Shown here one piece after another: positions 31,740 through 40,171 of a stretch of DNA of 41,692 nt. A program made the translations under genes and the position numbers. The first letter of the stretch is position 1. Each line of letters opens with the position of its first letter. The notes below the pieces were generated by a model. It saw nothing but the letters and a program-made list of their open reading frames with translations. It ran no database searches and was not told the origin of the DNA. The stretch is from Pseudomonadota bacterium (GTDB lineage: Bacteria > Pseudomonadota > Gammaproteobacteria > Burkholderiales > Burkholderiaceae): positions 1 to 41,692 of the forward strand of contig CAUJJP010000083.1 in the NCBI GenBank assembly GCA_963205525.1. The letters run 5' to 3'.

Positions 31740-31900
31740 TTTGCTGCGTCCGGGGCTCTGATTGGGGCGAGTCGTGCGCAGCACACGGGAAACCGCCACC
31801 CGCATCTGGCGAGGTCAAGCCGCCACCCACCGCCAATTTCGGCGACCGTCAGAGGTCGCCGCCCGGCGGTGCCGGCTGTCAAAGAGCAAGGAGTGACACC
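31740..31900 (+). promoter_or_regulatory. Long structured 5' leader of rpmB-rpmG
   Basis: If transcription begins just after the TATAAT, the rpmB mRNA has about 160 untranslated bases. A 7-bp perfect hairpin, GGCGACC-GTCAGA-GGTCGCC (31841-31860), is followed by a further GC-rich fold, then AAGGAG before the ATG. Ribosomal protein operons are often controlled through leader structures. No known leader family was recognised. Confidence 0.4.
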
Positions 31901-32134
31901 ATGTCACGCGTCTGTGCAGTCACGGGCAAGCGCCCGATGGTCGGGAACAACGTTTCCCACGCGAACAACAAGACCAAGCGCAGGTTTCTGCCCAACCTGC
32001 AGTACCGCCGTTTCTGGGTCGAGAGCGAGAACCGCTTCGTGCGCCTGCGGGTGAGCAACGCGGCCCTGCGCCTGATCGACAAGAAGGGCATAGACGCGGT
32101 CCTGGCGGACCTGCGCGCCCGCGGCGAAGCCTGA
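31901..32134 (+). CDS. rpmB: 50S ribosomal protein L28
   Basis: A 77-residue ribosomal protein starting [20 protein letters not shown], the L28 signature, followed by [18 protein letters not shown]. Length and order are normal. AAGGAG precedes the start by seven bases. It forms an operon with rpmG 22 bp downstream, the usual arrangement. Confidence 0.97.
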   Translation: MSRVCAVTGKRPMVGNNVSHANNKTKRRFLPNLQYRRFWVESENRFVRLRVSNAALRLIDKKGIDAVLADLRARGEA

Positions 32135-32156
32135 AACCGGTTCAAAGGAGCGCACC

Positions 32157-32327
32157 ATGGCCACCAAAGGCGGACGCGAGAAGATCAAGCTGGAATCGAC
32201 GGCCGGTACCGGCCACTTCTACACCACCAGCAAGAACAAGAAGACCACGCCCGAGAAGCTCGAATTCCTGAAGTTCGACCCGAAGGCGCGCAAGCACGTG
32301 CTGTACAAGGAAACCAAGCTGAAGTGA
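32157..32327 (+). CDS. rpmG: 50S ribosomal protein L33
   Basis: A 56-residue basic protein: [20 protein letters not shown] then [21 protein letters not shown] and a Lys-rich end, matching L33. The Cys pairs of the zinc-binding L33 form are absent, so this is the zinc-free type. AGGAG lies six bases before the ATG. It is followed by a strong terminator. Confidence 0.97.
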   Translation: MATKGGREKIKLESTAGTGHFYTTSKNKKTTPEKLEFLKFDPKARKHVLYKETKLK

Positions 32328-32373
32328 GCCCACGGGGCCACTGATCCCGGCGTGCCAGCGGCAGCCGGGACGC

Positions 32374-32403
32374 GAAAAAGGGGCGCCGAGGCGCCCCTTT
32401 TTC
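32374..32403. terminator. Bidirectional rho-independent terminator
   Basis: A 30-bp near-complete palindrome: GAAAAAGGGGCGCC, a 2-base centre, then the reverse complement ending in TTTTTC. The GC-rich core stem is flanked by A5 and T5, so it works as a stem plus T-tract on both strands. It serves rpmB-rpmG on the plus strand and the convergent Cache gene on the minus strand. Confidence 0.92.
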
Positions 32404-32457
32404 ATGCAGCTTGCGACACGCGCTGCGCTGACGCAGCACGGGGCAGCGAGCGGACCA

Positions 32458-32904
32458 TCACTTGAAGACGATCGACGAGACGTAGGTCTGGGTGCCGGGG
32501 ACGACCTTGCTGAACATGACGGCGTCGCCGATCTGCTTGGTCGCCGGGTTCGCCCAGCGCATCGTGATCTCGGTGTGGCCTTGGGCCTTCAGCCCGTTCA
32601 GGTTCTCCTTCACGAACTCCTTGCCGGCGGCGTCCTTCGCCTCGGCGGTGTTCTTGCCCGCCATCTTGTTGTTCGCCGAGTGGGCCAGGATGGTGCCGTC
32701 CAGCTTGCCGAACACGACGTACAGCGCACCCTTGTTCCACGAGCCGCCGGCGTTCAGCTCGGTCGCGGCAGCATCGGTGCCCTTGCTCTTGATCATCGTG
32801 ATCGCCTGGTCGAGCAGCGCCTTGGCTTCGTCGGGCGTGCTGGCCTGCGCCAGCATGGTGGAGCCGGCCAGCGCGGCGATCAGGGCGATCTGGGTGAACT
32901 TCAT
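32458..32904 (-). CDS. Periplasmic single-Cache domain protein
   Basis: A 148-residue protein with a signal peptide (about 1-21, MKFTQIALIAALAGSTMLAQ, cut near AQA-S). The mature part is one Cache-type sensor domain: an N-terminal helix (DEAKALLDQAITMIKSKG), then LYVVFGKLDGTILAHSAN, GKEFVKENL, TEITMRWANPATKQIGDAV and a final strand TYVSSIVFK, the sCache_2 pattern. There is no membrane anchor or output domain. It would bind a small molecule in the periplasm and pass the signal to a partner; the divergent chemoreceptor is the obvious candidate. GGAG precedes the start by eight bases. A FliA-like promoter lies upstream. Confidence 0.85.
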   Translation of the reverse strand: MKFTQIALIAALAGSTMLAQASTPDEAKALLDQAITMIKSKGTDAAATELNAGGSWNKGALYVVFGKLDGTILAHSANNKMAGKNTAEAKDAAGKEFVKENLNGLKAQGHTEITMRWANPATKQIGDAVMFSKVVPGTQTYVSSIVFK

Positions 32905-32984
32905 GGGTGGAACTCCGGTGGTCTGAGAGATGACGGCGCACGCGCCGCTGACTTGGGGCACAGGCCGGCGGCCTGCTGCCCTGG

Positions 32985-33012
32985 TGATCGGCGAGCCTGG
33001 TGCCGGACTTGA
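32985..33012 (-). promoter_or_regulatory. Sigma-28 (FliA)-like promoter facing the Cache gene
   Basis: On the minus strand, TCAAGTCC (33012-33005) and GCCGATCA (32992-32985) are separated by 12 bases. The consensus is TAAAGTTT-N11-GCCGATAA, so the -10 matches 7/8, the -35 5/8 and the spacer is one base long. It leaves a leader of about 75 bases. Confidence 0.5.
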
Positions 33013-33105
33013 GATGGCTGTTGCGGCCCGCGTGCAAAAGTCACGCCGCCGCGGCTGCAGCGGCCATGCACCGGCACCGCGGCACCCGGATGCCCGCGAC
33101 GCCGA

Positions 33106-33132
33106 TCAAGAGCCTGCCGCGGCGGCCGATAA
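33106..33132 (+). promoter_or_regulatory. Sigma-28 (FliA)-type promoter of the chemoreceptor gene
   Basis: TCAAGAGC (33106-33113), 11 bases, then GCCGATAA (33125-33132). The -10 is a perfect 8/8 match to the flagellar sigma-28 consensus, the spacing is exact and the -35 matches 4/8. The chemoreceptor ATG lies about 50 bases downstream. This supports expression with the flagellar regulon. Confidence 0.7.
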
Positions 33133-33183
33133 GGGGACGGGCTGCCACGCCGGCGGCACCGCACCCAACAAGGGAACGACTCC

Positions 33184-34737
33184 ATGAACTGGCTCGACGA
33201 TCTATCGCTCAAGACCAAGCTGGCGCTGGCGCCCGTGGTCTGCCTGCTGATGCTGGTGCTGGCCACGGCGGGCGCGCTGTGAAGCTTTGCCCAGCAGCGC
33301 GGCGCCCTCGATTCGGTGGTTGCGCAGCGCCTGCCCGACTACGGTAGCGCGGCACGCTTCGAGTCTGGCCTGCGCGACATGAACGCCCTCGTCAACAGCT
33401 CGATCGGCTTCGAGGCCATGGGCTACAGCGCGCAGGAGGTGGCGGTGGTCGACCAGGCGCTGGCCAAGACCACCGCCGAGCTGCGCGAGCTCGTCGCCGA
33501 ACGCCTGCGCAGCAAGACCGAAGGCCCCGAGCACGAGGCCTGGAAGAGCGTGGCGGCGGGATTTGCCAAGTACGACAAGGCGGTGGCCGGGGTGGTGGAC
33601 ATGAAGAGCGCCGGCGCCGTGATGGCCGCCACCTTCCTGACCACGGCGCAAAAGGAGTACCAGAGCCTGATCGCGGAGACGGCGCTCATCAGCCGCGCCC
33701 AGCTCGACGGTGCCGGCCAGGACGTGGCGGCGGCCTCGGCCTCGGCGGCGCGGGTGCAGATGTTCATCGGTGTGGCGACCGTGCTCGCGCTGGTGGCCGG
33801 AACCCTGCTCACGCTGCTGCTTGCACGGCTGCTGCTGGGACGCATGCGGCTGCTGTCCGCATCGGTCAGCGGCATGGCCGACGGCGACCTGCACAGCGCC
33901 GTGCCGGCGCGTGGGCGTGACGAGCTCGGACGCCTGATGCGCGATCTCGACAGCCTGCGCCAGCGCATGCAGGCCTCGATCGCCCAGGTGCGCGACGCCT
34001 CGGAATCGGTGCGCGTGGCGGCCGACGAGATCTCCGCCGGCAACTCCGACCTCTCGCAGCGCACCGAGACCCAGGCCAGCAGCCTGCAGCAGACCGCGGC
34101 CTCGATGGAGGAGATCAGCGCCACGGTGAAGAACAGCGCCGACACCGCACGCCAGGCGACCCAGCTCGCGGCGTCCGCGAGCACGGTGGCGGCCAAGGGC
34201 GGCGAGGTGGTGGACCAGGTGGTGGGCACGATGGCGCAGATCAGCGAGAGCAGCCGGCGCATCGCCGACATCATCGGCACCGTCGACGGCATCGCTTTCC
34301 AGACCAACATCCTGGCCTTGAACGCGGCGGTGGAGGCGGCACGCGCCGGCGAGCAGGGACGCGGCTTCGCCGTCGTGGCCGGCGAGGTGCGCAGCCTGGC
34401 GCAGCGCAGCGCCGAGGCCGCACGCGAGATCAAGACCTTGATCGGTGCCAGCGTCGAGCGCGTGGAGTCGGGCTCGCGCCTGGTCGGCGAGGCCGGCCAG
34501 ACCATGGGCGAGATCGTCACCCAGGTGAAGCGGGTGAGCGACCTCATCAGCGAGATCAGCGCCGCGACCCAGGAGCAGACCTCCGGCATCGGCCAGGTCA
34601 GCTCGGCGGTGACGAACCTGGACGAAGTGACGCAGCAGAACGCGGCCCTGGTCGAGGAGGCCGCCGCTGCGGCCGAGAGCCTGCGCCAGCAGTCGGTGCG
34701 GCTGGTGGACAGCGTGAGCGTGTTCCGCGTCACCTGA
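33184..34737 (+). pseudogene. Methyl-accepting chemotaxis protein interrupted by an in-frame TGA at codon 33
   Basis: Read through, the product is 516 residues: TM1 (about 10-32), a four-helix-bundle periplasmic sensor (about 35-190), TM2 (about 192-218), HAMP (about 218-272) and the signalling domain with the hairpin tip [20 protein letters not shown]. The C-terminus lacks a CheR-binding pentapeptide. The start at 33184 (MNWLDDLSLKTKLAL) is typical and has GGGAACGA before it. Codon 33 is TGA (33280-33282), directly after TM1 (ATAGAL-stop-SFAQQR); a single change to TGG would restore it. The rest of the frame is intact. A GTG at 33316 could start a form lacking TM1. Pseudogene, truncated receptor or sequencing error cannot be told apart here. 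Confidence 0.85.
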
Positions 34738-34750
34738 AGCCAGTGCCCCC

Positions 34751-34824
34751 GCGCCAGCTCGGCGCGTGGCGGCTCGGCGCCAGCTCGGCGCCAGCACGGC
34801 GCCTGGCGGCTCGGCGCCAGCCCG
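34751..34824 (+). repeat. Two tandem 37-bp repeats
   Basis: Copies at 34751-34787 and 34788-34824 agree at 34 of 37 positions. Each is built from GCGCCAGC-NCG units around a TGGCGGCTCG core and contains short self-complementary parts (GGCGCC). They sit between the convergent stops of the chemoreceptor and rsmB, so they might act as a folded 3' end for both. Confidence 0.7.
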
Positions 34825-34836
34825 ACGAGTGCCGGC

Positions 34837-36102
34837 TCAGCGCCGCTGCCAGACGGCGGCGAAGAAGCCGTCGCTGCCGTGCCGGTGCGGCCACAGGCGC
34901 AGCCAGGGGCCCTGGACCAGTGCGCTCGCATCCGCGACTTTCGCCGCCGCGAGCGCTTCGGCCGCGGGCACGGCGATGAAGCCCGTTCCCGACTCGCCGG
35001 CCTCGAAGGCGCGCACCACCTCCTCGTTCTCCGCCGCCAGCAGGCTGCAGGTGGCGTAGACCAGGCGTCCGCCGGGCTTCACCAGGCGTGCCGCCTGCGC
35101 CAGGATGGCCTGCTGCTTGGCCTGCAGCTCGGCCACCGTCTGCGGGCTCTGGCGCCACTTGAGGTCAGGGTTGCGGCGCAGCGTCCCCAGCCCGGAACAG
35201 GGGGCGTCGACCAGCACGCGATCCAGCTTGCCGGCCAAGCGCTTGATGCGTTCGTCGCGCTCGTGCGTGATCTGCGCCGGGTAGACGTTGGACAGCCCGC
35301 TGCGCGCCAGCCGCGGCTTGAGCGCGGCCAGACGGTGGCCGGAGACGTCGAAGGCGTACAGGCGCCCGGTGTTGCGCATCGCCGCGCCCAGCGCCAGCGT
35401 CTTGCCGCCGGCGCCGGCACAGAAGTCCGCCACCATCTCGCCGCGCCTGGCGTCCACCAGCAGGGCCAGCAACTGGCTGCCCTCGTCCTGCACTTCGACC
35501 TCGCCGCGCAGGAAGACGCCTGCCTTGTGCAGCGCCGGGCGTCCCGGCACGCGCAGCCCCCACGGCGAGTGGGTGGTGGCCGCGCAGGCAATGCCTTCGG
35601 CCATCAGCGCCGCCAGCACCTCATCGCGTCTGGCCTTGAGCGTGTTCACGCGCAGGTCCAGCGGCGCCGGCTCGTTGAGCGCCGTCGCCAGGGCCTGGAA
35701 CTCGGTCTCGTCCAGGCACTCGCGCAGCGCCGCCGCCAGCCAGTCGGGCAGGTTGTGGCGCAGCTTGTCGGCCAGGCTCGCAATGTCGAGCTCGCGCACC
35801 TGCGCCAGCCAGGTCTTCTCGTTCGGCCCCAGGCAGCGCGCCAGCCAGCCGTGGTCGCCCTGCCAGGCCAGGATCGCGAGCCGGCGCTCCAGCGCGCCCT
35901 GCCCGCTCTGCGCCAGGTGGCTCCACAGCAGGCGCCGCCGCAGCACCGCATACGCGGTCTCGGCCAGCAGATGGCGTTCGCGCGGGCCCAGATTGCGGTG
36001 GCGACGGAAGAAGGCCGACACCAGCACATCGGCCGGCTGGTCGAACCTGAGCAGCGACCGCAGCAGCTCGGTCGCGAGGTCGAGCAGCGCACCGGGGTGC
36101 AT
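34837..36102 (-). CDS. rsmB: 16S rRNA m5C methyltransferase, RsmB-like
   Basis: A 421-residue protein. The N-terminal helical NusB-like domain (about 1-140) is followed by the linker and a Rossmann methyltransferase domain with ADFCAGAGGKTLALGA as the SAM motif. The two catalytic cysteines lie in VDAPCSGLGTLRRNPDLKW (motif IV) and YATCSLLAAEN (motif VI). RsmB methylates C967 of 16S rRNA. It is slightly shorter than many RsmB proteins at the N-terminus, so RsmF-like specificity cannot be fully excluded. Its ATG overlaps the purN stop by one base (TGATG), so the genes are coupled. Confidence 0.9.
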   Translation of the reverse strand: MHPGALLDLATELLRSLLRFDQPADVLVSAFFRRHRNLGPRERHLLAETAYAVLRRRLLWSHLAQSGQGALERRLAILAWQGDHGWLARCLGPNEKTWLAQVRELDIASLADKLRHNLPDWLAAALRECLDETEFQALATALNEPAPLDLRVNTLKARRDEVLAALMAEGIACAATTHSPWGLRVPGRPALHKAGVFLRGEVEVQDEGSQLLALLVDARRGEMVADFCAGAGGKTLALGAAMRNTGRLYAFDVSGHRLAALKPRLARSGLSNVYPAQITHERDERIKRLAGKLDRVLVDAPCSGLGTLRRNPDLKWRQSPQTVAELQAKQQAILAQAARLVKPGGRLVYATCSLLAAENEEVVRAFEAGESGTGFIAVPAAEALAAAKVADASALVQGPWLRLWPHRHGSDGFFAAVWQRR

Positions 36103-36740
36103 CAGGCGTCCTCGCAGAACAGGTGCTGCGGCTCGCCGTCGAGCTGCAGCACGCGCTCGCCCTCGATGCGCAGCCGGCCCTGCACCGCCCAGCGCAGCGC
36201 CAGCGGGTACAGCCGATGCTCGGCCGCCAGCACGCGCGCGGCCAGGCGATCGGCGCTGTCGCCTTCGCGCACCGGCACCACCGCCTGCGCGACGATGGGC
36301 CCATGGTCCAGCGCCGGGGTCACGAAGTGCACCGTGGCGCCGGCGACTCGGCAGCCGGTGTCGATCGCCCGTTGGTGGGTGTGCAGCCCCGGGAAGGCGG
36401 GCAGCAGCGAGGGGTGGATGTTGAGCATGCGGCCGGCGAAGCGGCGCACGAAGGCGTCGCCCAGGATGCGCATGAAGCCGGCCAGCACCACCCAGTCGGG
36501 GGCATGGGCGTGGACCGCGTCGGCGAGCGCAGCGTCGAAGGCCTCGCGCGTGGCGTAGGCACGGTGGTCGACCGCGGCGCAGGCGATGCCCTGCGCCGCA
36601 GCCCAGCTCAGGCCGGCGGCGTCGGGGCGGTTGGCGAGCACCGCCACCACCTGCGCCGGCCAGCCCTGGGCCTGCGCCTGCTGCACGATGGCCCCGAGGT
36701 TGGAACCGCGGCCGCTGATCAGAACGACGATGCGCTGCAT
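36102..36740 (-). CDS. purN: Phosphoribosylglycinamide formyltransferase
   Basis: A 212-residue enzyme that transfers the formyl group from 10-formyl-THF to GAR in purine synthesis. The phosphate loop SGRGSNLGAIV is near the N-terminus; the catalytic Asn-His pair is in MLNIHPSLLPAFPGLHTH, and the catalytic Asp in the FVTPALDHGPIVAQ segment. The start at 36740 is chosen because RIVVLISGRGSN directly follows the Met. It is divergent from trpS and coupled to rsmB downstream. Confidence 0.95.
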   Translation of the reverse strand: MQRIVVLISGRGSNLGAIVQQAQAQGWPAQVVAVLANRPDAAGLSWAAAQGIACAAVDHRAYATREAFDAALADAVHAHAPDWVVLAGFMRILGDAFVRRFAGRMLNIHPSLLPAFPGLHTHQRAIDTGCRVAGATVHFVTPALDHGPIVAQAVVPVREGDSADRLAARVLAAEHRLYPLALRWAVQGRLRIEGERVLQLDGEPQHLFCEDA

Positions 36741-36792
36741 GCGTGGGGGCGGCAGGCCGCCTGGACGAGGGGCCGGCAGTGTACGCGTCTGA

Positions 36793-36798
36793 GACAAT
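36793..36798 (+). promoter_or_regulatory. Candidate -10 box for trpS
   Basis: GACAAT lies 31 bp before the trpS ATG in the 89-bp divergent gap with purN. It matches the -10 consensus at 4/6 and no clear -35 is seen. Confidence 0.35.
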
Positions 36799-36829
36799 CC
36801 GCCCCTTTCCATCGCCCCGACGCCACACC

Positions 36830-38041
36830 ATGCGATCCCGTGTCCTCTCCGGCATGCGCCCGACCGGCGCCCTGCACCTCGGCCACTACCACGGCGCGCT
36901 GAAGAACTGGGTCGCGCTGCAGGACGAGTACGACTGCTTCTTCTTCGTCGCCGACTGGCACGCGCTGACCACCCACTACGAAGAGCGCGAGGTGATGGAG
37001 CGCTACGTCTACGACATGGTGATCGACTGGATCGCCGCCGGCGTGGACCCGGAGAAGTCGACCCTGTTCATCCAGAGCCGGCTGCCCGAGCACGCCGAGC
37101 TGTTCACCCTGCTGGCGATGGGCACGCCGCTGGGCTGGCTGGAGCGGGTGCCGACCTACAAGGACCAGATGGACAAGCTCAAGGACCGCGACCTCGCGAC
37201 CTACGGCTTCCTCGGCTACCCGCTGCTGCAGGCGGCCGACATCCTGATCTACAAGGCCGCCTTCGTGCCGGTGGGCGAGGACCAGGCCTCGCACGTCGAG
37301 CTCACGCGCGAGGTGGCGCGGCGCTTCAACCACCTGTACGGCCGCGACAAGGGCTTCGCAGCGCGCGCCAGCGCCGCGCTGGCACGCCTGTCCAAGGACG
37401 ACCAGCGCTACTTCGAGCGCCAGCGCAAGGCCTTCGGCGAGACCGGAAGCACGCAGGCGCTGGCCAAGGGCGAGGCCATCGTGCGCAAGGCCGCCGCCGC
37501 CGTCGAGGGCTGGACCGAGGCCGACACCGAGACCCTGCTCGGCCAGCTGCGCGGCAGCGGCCAGGCCGTCTTGCACGAGCCCAAGGCCTTGCACACCGAG
37601 GTCACCAAGCTGCCTGGCCTGGACGGCGCCAAGATGAGCAAGAGCTACGGCAACGCGATCGCGATGCGCGAGGACCCCGAAGTCGTGACGCGCAAGATCC
37701 GCCGCATGCCCACCGACCCGCAGCGCGCGCGCCGCACCGACCCCGGCGACCCCGAGCGCTGCCCGGTCTGGCAGTTCCACCTCGTCTACAGCGACCAGGC
37801 CACGCGCGACTGGGTGCACCAGGGCTGCACCACCGCCAGCCTGGGCTGCCTGGAGTGCAAGCAGCCGGTGATAGACGCCATCCTGGCGCAGCAAAAGGGC
37901 TGGCACGAGCGCGCCGAGCCCTATCTGCGCGACCCGAAGAAGATCCACTGGATCGTCGAGGTCGGCACCGAGCGCGCGCGCACGGTGGCGCGCCAGACCA
38001 TGCGCGACGTGCGCGAGGCCATGGGCCTGAACTACGGCTGA
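36830..38041 (+). CDS. trpS: Tryptophanyl-tRNA synthetase
   Basis: A 403-residue class I synthetase for Trp-tRNA. The HIGH motif is HLGH at 16-19, and KMSKS is at 268-272. YPLLQAADIL and VPVGEDQASHVELTREVARRFN are typical TrpS segments. It is about 70 residues longer than E. coli TrpS because of an inserted helical stretch before KMSKS (about 183-250, Lys/Glu/Ala-rich), a form known to me from betaproteobacteria. A downstream esterase gene follows after 5 bp. Confidence 0.95.
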   Translation: MRSRVLSGMRPTGALHLGHYHGALKNWVALQDEYDCFFFVADWHALTTHYEEREVMERYVYDMVIDWIAAGVDPEKSTLFIQSRLPEHAELFTLLAMGTPLGWLERVPTYKDQMDKLKDRDLATYGFLGYPLLQAADILIYKAAFVPVGEDQASHVELTREVARRFNHLYGRDKGFAARASAALARLSKDDQRYFERQRKAFGETGSTQALAKGEAIVRKAAAAVEGWTEADTETLLGQLRGSGQAVLHEPKALHTEVTKLPGLDGAKMSKSYGNAIAMREDPEVVTRKIRRMPTDPQRARRTDPGDPERCPVWQFHLVYSDQATRDWVHQGCTTASLGCLECKQPVIDAILAQQKGWHERAEPYLRDPKKIHWIVEVGTERARTVARQTMRDVREAMGLNYG

Positions 38042-38046
38042 GCACG

Positions 38047-38706
38047 ATGCTGCAGACCCTGGAGCTGCACGAGGGCGACGCCGCGCGCGCCAGCATCGTC
38101 GTCCTGCACGGCCTCGGAGCCGACGGCACGGATTTCCTGTCGCTCGCCGACGAAATGGACCTGGACGCGCTGCGGCCGCTGCGCTGGGTCTTCCCGCGCG
38201 CGCCGCTGCGGCCGGTGACCATCAACGGCGGCCGCGAGATGCGCGCCTGGTACGACGTCATGGACGACGATCTGCACCGGCACGAGGACGAGGCCGGGCT
38301 GCGCGCCTCCATCGCCGCCGTGCACGCGCTGCTGGACCGCGAGATCGCACGCGGCATGGCGGCCGAACGCATCGTGCTCGCCGGCTTCTCGCAAGGCTGC
38401 GCGCTGACCCTGGGCGCCGGCCTGCGCTATCGCCAGCGGCTGGCGGGTCTGGTCGGGCTGTCGGGTCGCCTGCCGCTGCCGTCGAGCACCGCCAGCGAGC
38501 GCTCCGACGCGAATCGCCGCACCCCGGTCTTCATCGCCCACGGCGAAAGCGACCCGGTGGTGCCGCTGGCACGCGGCCAGGAGGCGCGCGACACCCTGCT
38601 CGCCGACGGCCACCCGGTGCAGTGGCACAGCTACCCGATGAAGCACGGCATGTGCCTGCACGAGCTGCGCGACCTGCAGCGCTGGCTGCAGCAGGTGCTG
38701 GCCTGA
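38047..38706 (+). CDS. Carboxylesterase/phospholipase of the alpha/beta-hydrolase fold
   Basis: A 219-residue enzyme of the dienelactone-hydrolase-like carboxylesterase group. VVLHGLGADGTDF forms the oxyanion loop, AGFSQGCAL holds the nucleophile Ser, IAHGESDPVVP the Asp, and PMKHGMCLHEL the His. Such enzymes cut short acyl esters or thioesters, and in some bacteria lysophospholipids. There is no signal peptide. It starts 5 bp after trpS, so it is in the same operon. Confidence 0.9.
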   Translation: MLQTLELHEGDAARASIVVLHGLGADGTDFLSLADEMDLDALRPLRWVFPRAPLRPVTINGGREMRAWYDVMDDDLHRHEDEAGLRASIAAVHALLDREIARGMAAERIVLAGFSQGCALTLGAGLRYRQRLAGLVGLSGRLPLPSSTASERSDANRRTPVFIAHGESDPVVPLARGQEARDTLLADGHPVQWHSYPMKHGMCLHELRDLQRWLQQVLA

Positions 38707-38773
38707 ACCGGCCGCCAGCGGCAGGCGCTGCGCGCCCTGGCGCGCTGCCGCCACGCATCGCCGGAGGCGGCCG

Positions 38774-40171
38774 ATGAGCGCCGGCTGGCAGGCCAACCTG
38801 GGCCGCATCCTGCACCTGGCCTGGCCGGTGTTCGTCGGCCAGCTCGCGGTGGTGGGCTTCTCCACCGTCGACACCCTGCTCGTGGCACGCGCCTCGCCGC
38901 AGGACCTGGCGGCGCTGGCGGTCGGCGCCTCGGCCTACATCACCATCTTCGTCGGCCTGATGGGGGTGGTGCTGGCGATCGGGCCCATCGTCGGCCAGCT
39001 CTACGGTGCCGGCGACCTGCGCCAGGCCGGGCGCCAGCTGCACCAGTCGGTCTGGATCGTGCTTGCGCTGTCGGTCGTCGGCGCCCTGGCGCTGCTGTTC
39101 CCGCGGCCCTTCCTCGCCCTCGCGCAGGCACCGGCGGAGGTGGAGGGGCGCATCCGCGGCTACCTGACGGCGCTCGCGCTGGCCTTGCCGGCGGCGCTGC
39201 TGATGCAGGCCTACCGCGGCTTCAACACCGCGATCTCGCGCCCGAAGGCGGTGATGGCGCTGCAGGTGAGCGCGCTGCTGGCCAAGCTGCCCTTGTCGGC
39301 CCTGCTGGTGTTCGGCTGGCCGGCCGCCGGCCTGCCGGCGCTGGGCGTGCTGGGCTGCGGCATCGCCACCGCGGTCGTGATGTGGCTGCAGGCGGCGGTG
39401 GCGCTGGCGGTGCTGGGGCGCGACCGCTTCTACGCGCCCTTCCAGCTCGGGCGCGGGCGGCTGCACGCCCCGGACCGGCGCGCCATCGCCCAGCAGCTGC
39501 GCCTGGGCCTGCCCATGGGTCTGTCCATCCTGGTCGAGGTCAGTGGCTTCAGCCTGATGGCGGTTTTCATCGCCCGCCTGGGTGTGACCGCCGCCGCCGG
39601 CCACCAGATCGCGGCCAACCTGGCGGCCATGATGTTCATGGCGCCGCTGGCGCTGGCCAGCGCGACCATGACGCTGGTGGCGCAACGCGTGGGCGCGCGC
39701 GACAGCGCCGACGCTCAGCGCCTGGCCTGGCACGGCCTGCGCTTCGCCGGCGTGCTGGCACTCGGCATGGCGCTGGCGCTGGGGCTGGCGCGCGAAGCGG
39801 TGGCGGCGCTGTACACCGCCGACCTGGCGGTGCGCGCGGTCGCCGTGCCGCTGCTGACCTGGGTGGCGCTGTTCCACTTCGCCGACGCGGTGCAGGCGGT
39901 GTCGTCCTTCGTGCTGCGCGCCTATCGCATCGCCACCCTGCCGATGCTGATCTACGCCGGCTCGCTGTGGGGCGTGGGCCTGGGCGGCGGCTGGTGGCTG
40001 GTGTTCGTCGGCTGGGCCGGCGCACCCGCGGCCTGGCGCGGCCCCGAGGGCTACTGGGTGAGCGCGGCCGCCGGGCTGTGGCTGGCGGCGTTCGCGCTCG
40101 CGGCGCTGCTGGCCTACACGCTGGCGCAGCAGGCACGCGAGCCGCTCAGGCCAGCGGCAGGCGCAGACTGA
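38774..40171 (+). CDS. MATE-family multidrug efflux transporter (NorM-like)
   Basis: A 465-residue protein with about twelve hydrophobic helices in two homologous halves. LAWPVFVGQLAVVGFSTVDT in helix 1 and GAGDLRQAGRQLHQS after helix 2 are the MATE signature; the second half has LGLPMGLSILVEVSGFSLMA. It exports drugs or cationic compounds in exchange for Na+ or H+. GGAGG lies six bases upstream. It is separated from the esterase by 67 bp that hold a GC-rich imperfect stem (GCGGCA/TGCCGC, 38718-38751). The 3' end overlaps the convergent kinase by 26 bases. Confidence 0.93.
   Translation: MSAGWQANLGRILHLAWPVFVGQLAVVGFSTVDTLLVARASPQDLAALAVGASAYITIFVGLMGVVLAIGPIVGQLYGAGDLRQAGRQLHQSVWIVLALSVVGALALLFPRPFLALAQAPAEVEGRIRGYLTALALALPAALLMQAYRGFNTAISRPKAVMALQVSALLAKLPLSALLVFGWPAAGLPALGVLGCGIATAVVMWLQAAVALAVLGRDRFYAPFQLGRGRLHAPDRRAIAQQLRLGLPMGLSILVEVSGFSLMAVFIARLGVTAAAGHQIAANLAAMMFMAPLALASATMTLVAQRVGARDSADAQRLAWHGLRFAGVLALGMALALGLAREAVAALYTADLAVRAVAVPLLTWVALFHFADAVQAVSSFVLRAYRIATLPMLIYAGSLWGVGLGGGWWLVFVGWAGAPAAWRGPEGYWVSAAAGLWLAAFALAALLAYTLAQQAREPLRPAAGAD

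Noticed and set aside
33280..33282. Selenocysteine at the chemoreceptor TGA
   Set aside because: Chemoreceptors are not selenoproteins and no SECIS-like stem-loop is apparent right after the codon; a nonsense mutation or error is simpler.
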